A DNA stretch of 7,265 bases, from NCBI GenBank assembly GCA_013152695.1, contig JAADFV010000107.1, positions 1 through 7,265 of the forward strand. The letters are read 5' to 3'. This DNA is from Chloroflexota bacterium. GTDB taxonomy: Bacteria; Chloroflexota; Anaerolineae; J102. Made by a program: the position numbers and the translations under genes. The notes below the pieces were generated by a model. That model saw only the letters and a list, made by a program, of their open reading frames with translations, ran no database searches and had not been told where the DNA came from. Shown here piece by piece: positions 5,282 to 7,265 of the stretch. Positions within the stretch are counted from its first letter, which is position 1. The number at the start of each line of letters is the position of its first letter.

Positions 5282-6791
5282 AACTACTCCTTTTCGTTGC
5301 ACCTGTGGCGGCACGCATGACATCATCTTGTGTGACGTCCTTTCGATCAAATTCGGCCACTATCTTTCCTTCCCGCATCACTAAAATTCGGTCACTAATC
5401 CCCAACACTTCCGGTAACTCCGAAGAAATCATCAACACCCCCACGCCAGATTCGGCCAGTTGATTCATCAAGGCATGAATTTCTGCCTTGGCCCCAACAT
5501 CAATACCGCGGGTCGGCTCATCCAGAATCAACACCCGTGGTTGCAACGTCAACCAACGGGCAATGACTACCTTCTGCTGATTACCACCGGAAAGATTACG
5601 TACCCGTTGTCGTAGGCTGGGTGTGCGGATATCCAGCTCCTTTACATATTTCCCGGCGATACGATTCACCCTGGCTGAGCTGATAAATCCCCAACGGGTG
5701 ACTTGATTCATCGAGCTGATCACGATATTCTCCCGCACAGCACGGTCCAAGAACAATCCCTGTTGCTTCCGGTCCTCCGGCACAAAGCCCAAACCCAAAC
5801 GGATGGCATCTCCTGCAGATTTGAGCTTCACGGGTTGACCATGCAAGCGGATCTCACCCGCTGTGGCAGAGCGAACGCCAAAAATGGTCTCTGCCAGGGC
5901 GGTACGGCCGGCACCTACCAGGCCGGCAATACCCACAATCTCCCCTTGATGCAATTTCAAGCTGACTCCGTGCAGTTCTCGGCCATCCTCCAGATCAGAT
6001 ACCTCGAGCACAACATCTCGGCGAGCAGACTCCCCCTTGGGATACAACTCGCCCAGGTCCCGCCCCACCATCATCTTCACCACCTGATCCTCGTCCAGCT
6101 CAGTGGTGGGCTGCGTAGCGATATGCCTGCCATCACGCAACACCGTAATGCGGTCGCTGACCTCGAAAACTTCTTCCAAACGATGGGAAATAAAGATAAT
6201 CGAGACTCCCTGAGCTTTCAGAGACTGCATCAGCTCGAAAAGTACCTCTGTTTCCCGTTCGGTCAGAGCTGAGGTGGGCTCATCCATGGCGATAAGGTCG
6301 GCGTTATACGAAAGTGCTTTTGCCACTTCCACCATTTGCTGCTGGGCAATACTCAGCTCATCCACAGAGACGCGGGCATCCACATCCACGGTAAGGCTAT
6401 CCAAGATTTCCTGGGCCTGGCTGTACAGTGTTTTCCAGGCGATAAACCCTGGTAGACGTCCGCGCGGCTCCCGCCCCAAATAGATATTTTCGCCCACCGT
6501 ACGAAAAGGAACCAGGGAAAGCTCCTGATGAATCATACTGATCCCCAAAGCCTGTGCTGTGGCCGGAGAATTGATGTCTACTTCCTTCCCGCGCAGGAAA
6601 ATCCGACCTTCATCTTTAGCCAGGGCGCCGGTAAGGATCTTCATCAAAGTACTTTTACCCGCGCCATTTTCCCCCACCAGGGCATGGATCTCGCCCCTGG
6701 CAACATCGAAACTCACATCTTGCAGAGCCTTCACGCCAGGAAAGCTCTTGGTGATGCCCTCCATCCGCAGAAAAATGTCGTGATCTGGCAT
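5268..6791 (-). CDS. RbsA-type double-domain sugar ABC transporter ATPase
   Basis: The 507-residue protein carries two fused ABC domains, as in RbsA/MglA/XylG. Domain 1 has Walker A GENGAGKST (40-48), the Q-loop Gln89, signature LSIAQQQ (146-152), Walker B LIAMDEPT (166-173) and the switch His203. Domain 2 has the usual degenerate Walker A GLVGAGRTAL (290-299), signature LSGGNQQK (400-407), Walker B VLILDEPTRG (420-429) and ISSELPE in place of the switch His. This asymmetry is normal for the family: the second site hydrolyses poorly. It powers import through the permease encoded next. The start is uncertain. ATG at 6791 gives a family-like N-terminus (a few residues, then MEGITKSFPGV) but no clear Shine-Dalgarno. 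A GTG at 6842 would add 17 residues, but lies inside the hairpin stem at 6813-6849. Confidence 0.93.
   Translation of the reverse strand: MPDHDIFLRMEGITKSFPGVKALQDVSFDVARGEIHALVGENGAGKSTLMKILTGALAKDEGRIFLRGKEVDINSPATAQALGISMIHQELSLVPFRTVGENIYLGREPRGRLPGFIAWKTLYSQAQEILDSLTVDVDARVSVDELSIAQQQMVEVAKALSYNADLIAMDEPTSALTERETEVLFELMQSLKAQGVSIIFISHRLEEVFEVSDRITVLRDGRHIATQPTTELDEDQVVKMMVGRDLGELYPKGESARRDVVLEVSDLEDGRELHGVSLKLHQGEIVGIAGLVGAGRTALAETIFGVRSATAGEIRLHGQPVKLKSAGDAIRLGLGFVPEDRKQQGLFLDRAVRENIVISSMNQVTRWGFISSARVNRIAGKYVKELDIRTPSLRQRVRNLSGGNQQKVVIARWLTLQPRVLILDEPTRGIDVGAKAEIHALMNQLAESGVGVLMISSELPEVLGISDRILVMREGKIVAEFDRKDVTQDDVMRAATGATKRSSYAQS
5287..5294 (-). promoter_or_regulatory. Strong ribosome binding site for the permease inside the ATPase gene
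   Basis: AAAAGGAG on the minus strand ends 5 nt before the permease ATG and lies within the last codons of the ATPase gene. It decides the permease start and fits translation coupled to the ATPase. Confidence 0.75.
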
Positions 6792-6812
6792 GAGAATAGC
6801 AGAGTCAAGTGA

Positions 6813-6849
6813 GCGCGGGGTGGTAGTCAGCTTGGGCTCCACCCCGCGC
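6813..6849 (-). other. Intercistronic GC-rich mRNA hairpin after the binding-protein gene
   Basis: GCGCGGGGTGG (6813-6823) pairs perfectly over 11 bp with CCACCCCGCGC (6839-6849). Inside the 15-nt loop, AGC (6829-6831) can pair with GCT (6836-6838). The stem begins 12 nt after the binding-protein stop and has no T run after it, so it is not an intrinsic terminator. In many binding-protein operons such hairpins protect the upstream message from 3' decay, so the binding protein outnumbers its membrane partners. That role here is inference. Confidence 0.7.
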
Positions 6850-6861
6850 GGTTGGATAAAG

Positions 6862-7265
6862 TTATTGGGTTACCAGGGCTAGGTCTACGGGAACGTACTT
6901 ATCAACACTTTCGCCGTTGAGATACTTGACCGCGAAGTAAACACCAAGCTTGCCCATTTCTGCAGGCTGCTGGGCAATGGTCGCGGCCAGCTTCCCGGCC
7001 TTGACTGCAGCGACAGCATCATCCACGGCATCAAAGCCCACAAACACGATGTCTTGAGCACGTCCGGCTGCTTCCGCCGCCTCGATCGCCCCCAAAATCA
7101 TCTCGTCGTTGTGGGCAAACACACCGTCGATCTCCGGCTGTGCCTGCAGGATGTTCTCGAACACAGTCAGGCCTTCGGCACGATTGAAATTGGCCGTCTG
7201 CCGCGCCACGATCTCCACGCCCGGGCACTCGCTGCTCATGTAGTCGTTGAAGCCCTTGCCACGGT
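6862..7265 (-). CDS. Sugar ABC transporter substrate-binding protein, C-terminal part (5' end outside window)
   Basis: The frame is open from the window edge to a TAA at 6862, giving 133 residues from RGKGFNDYM to LALVTQ. This is the C-terminal part of a periplasmic-binding protein of the ribose/galactose type 1 family, which usually has about 300-350 residues. Family marks are RGKGF at the domain junction, GVFAHNDEMILGAIEAAEAAG, IVFVGFDAVDDAVAAVKAG and ATIAQQPAEMGKLGV. In the homologous RbsB fold, the Asn-Asp pair and the GFD Asp line the sugar pocket. The signal peptide and N-terminal lobe are not in the window, so export is assumed from the family. The ATG at 7239 is internal and is not the true start. 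It is the upstream gene of the importer operon and is separated from the ATPase by the hairpin. The exact sugar cannot be assigned. Confidence 0.9.
   Translation of the reverse strand, partial: RGKGFNDYMSSECPGVEIVARQTANFNRAEGLTVFENILQAQPEIDGVFAHNDEMILGAIEAAEAAGRAQDIVFVGFDAVDDAVAAVKAGKLAATIAQQPAEMGKLGVYFAVKYLNGESVDKYVPVDLALVTQ

Noticed and set aside
4565..5320. 251-residue plus-strand frame opposite the permease
   Set aside because: It is very rich in His, Arg, Gln and Asn, as expected from antisense of a membrane protein gene; no domain is visible.
5703..6272. 189-residue plus-strand frame opposite the ATPase
   Set aside because: It is antisense to highly conserved ABC motifs and has no family features.

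Overview
All seven genes that can be supported lie on the minus strand, so the window reads biologically from its right end to its left. Both outermost genes run off the window. Base composition is moderate. The mix of a ribose-type ABC importer, a DegV protein and a Thr/Pro-linked lipoprotein with OB-fold repeats suggests a free-living bacterium. Chloroflexota (Anaerolineae/Caldilineae-like) is my best guess from protein style alone; there is no rRNA or marker gene to confirm it.

Right part (7265 down to 4328): a carbohydrate-type ABC import operon in the order binding protein (C-terminal 133 residues only), double-domain RbsA-type ATPase, RbsC-type permease. A perfect 11-bp GC-rich hairpin lies just after the binding-protein stop codon, and the permease start overlaps the end of the ATPase gene by 14 bp with its own strong ribosome binding site. 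The transported sugar cannot be read from this sequence.

Middle part (4250 down to 2030): a self-contained regulatory cluster. A near-consensus sigma-70-type promoter (TTGGCA, 18 bp, TATAAT) with a 10-bp perfect palindrome over its -35 end drives a 234-residue winged-helix regulator. An A-tract-rich 76-bp spacer follows, then a 117-residue cysteine-rich protein with two CXXC pairs, then a strong hairpin plus T7 terminator-like element, then degV (fatty-acid-binding family, FakB-like). The hairpin leaves almost no room for a separate degV promoter, so degV is probably reached by readthrough or attenuation control. This is the most interesting stretch.

Left part (2029 down to 1): a 261-bp spacer with inverted repeats and a TATAAT-type -10 element, then a long open frame running off the window. 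It encodes a membrane-anchored lipoprotein with two complete phospholipase-D-type HKD motifs, followed by at least three tandem OB-fold-like repeats. It probably acts outside the cytoplasmic membrane on nucleic acid or phospholipid.

No tRNA, rRNA, insertion sequence, CRISPR array or plus-strand gene is supported.
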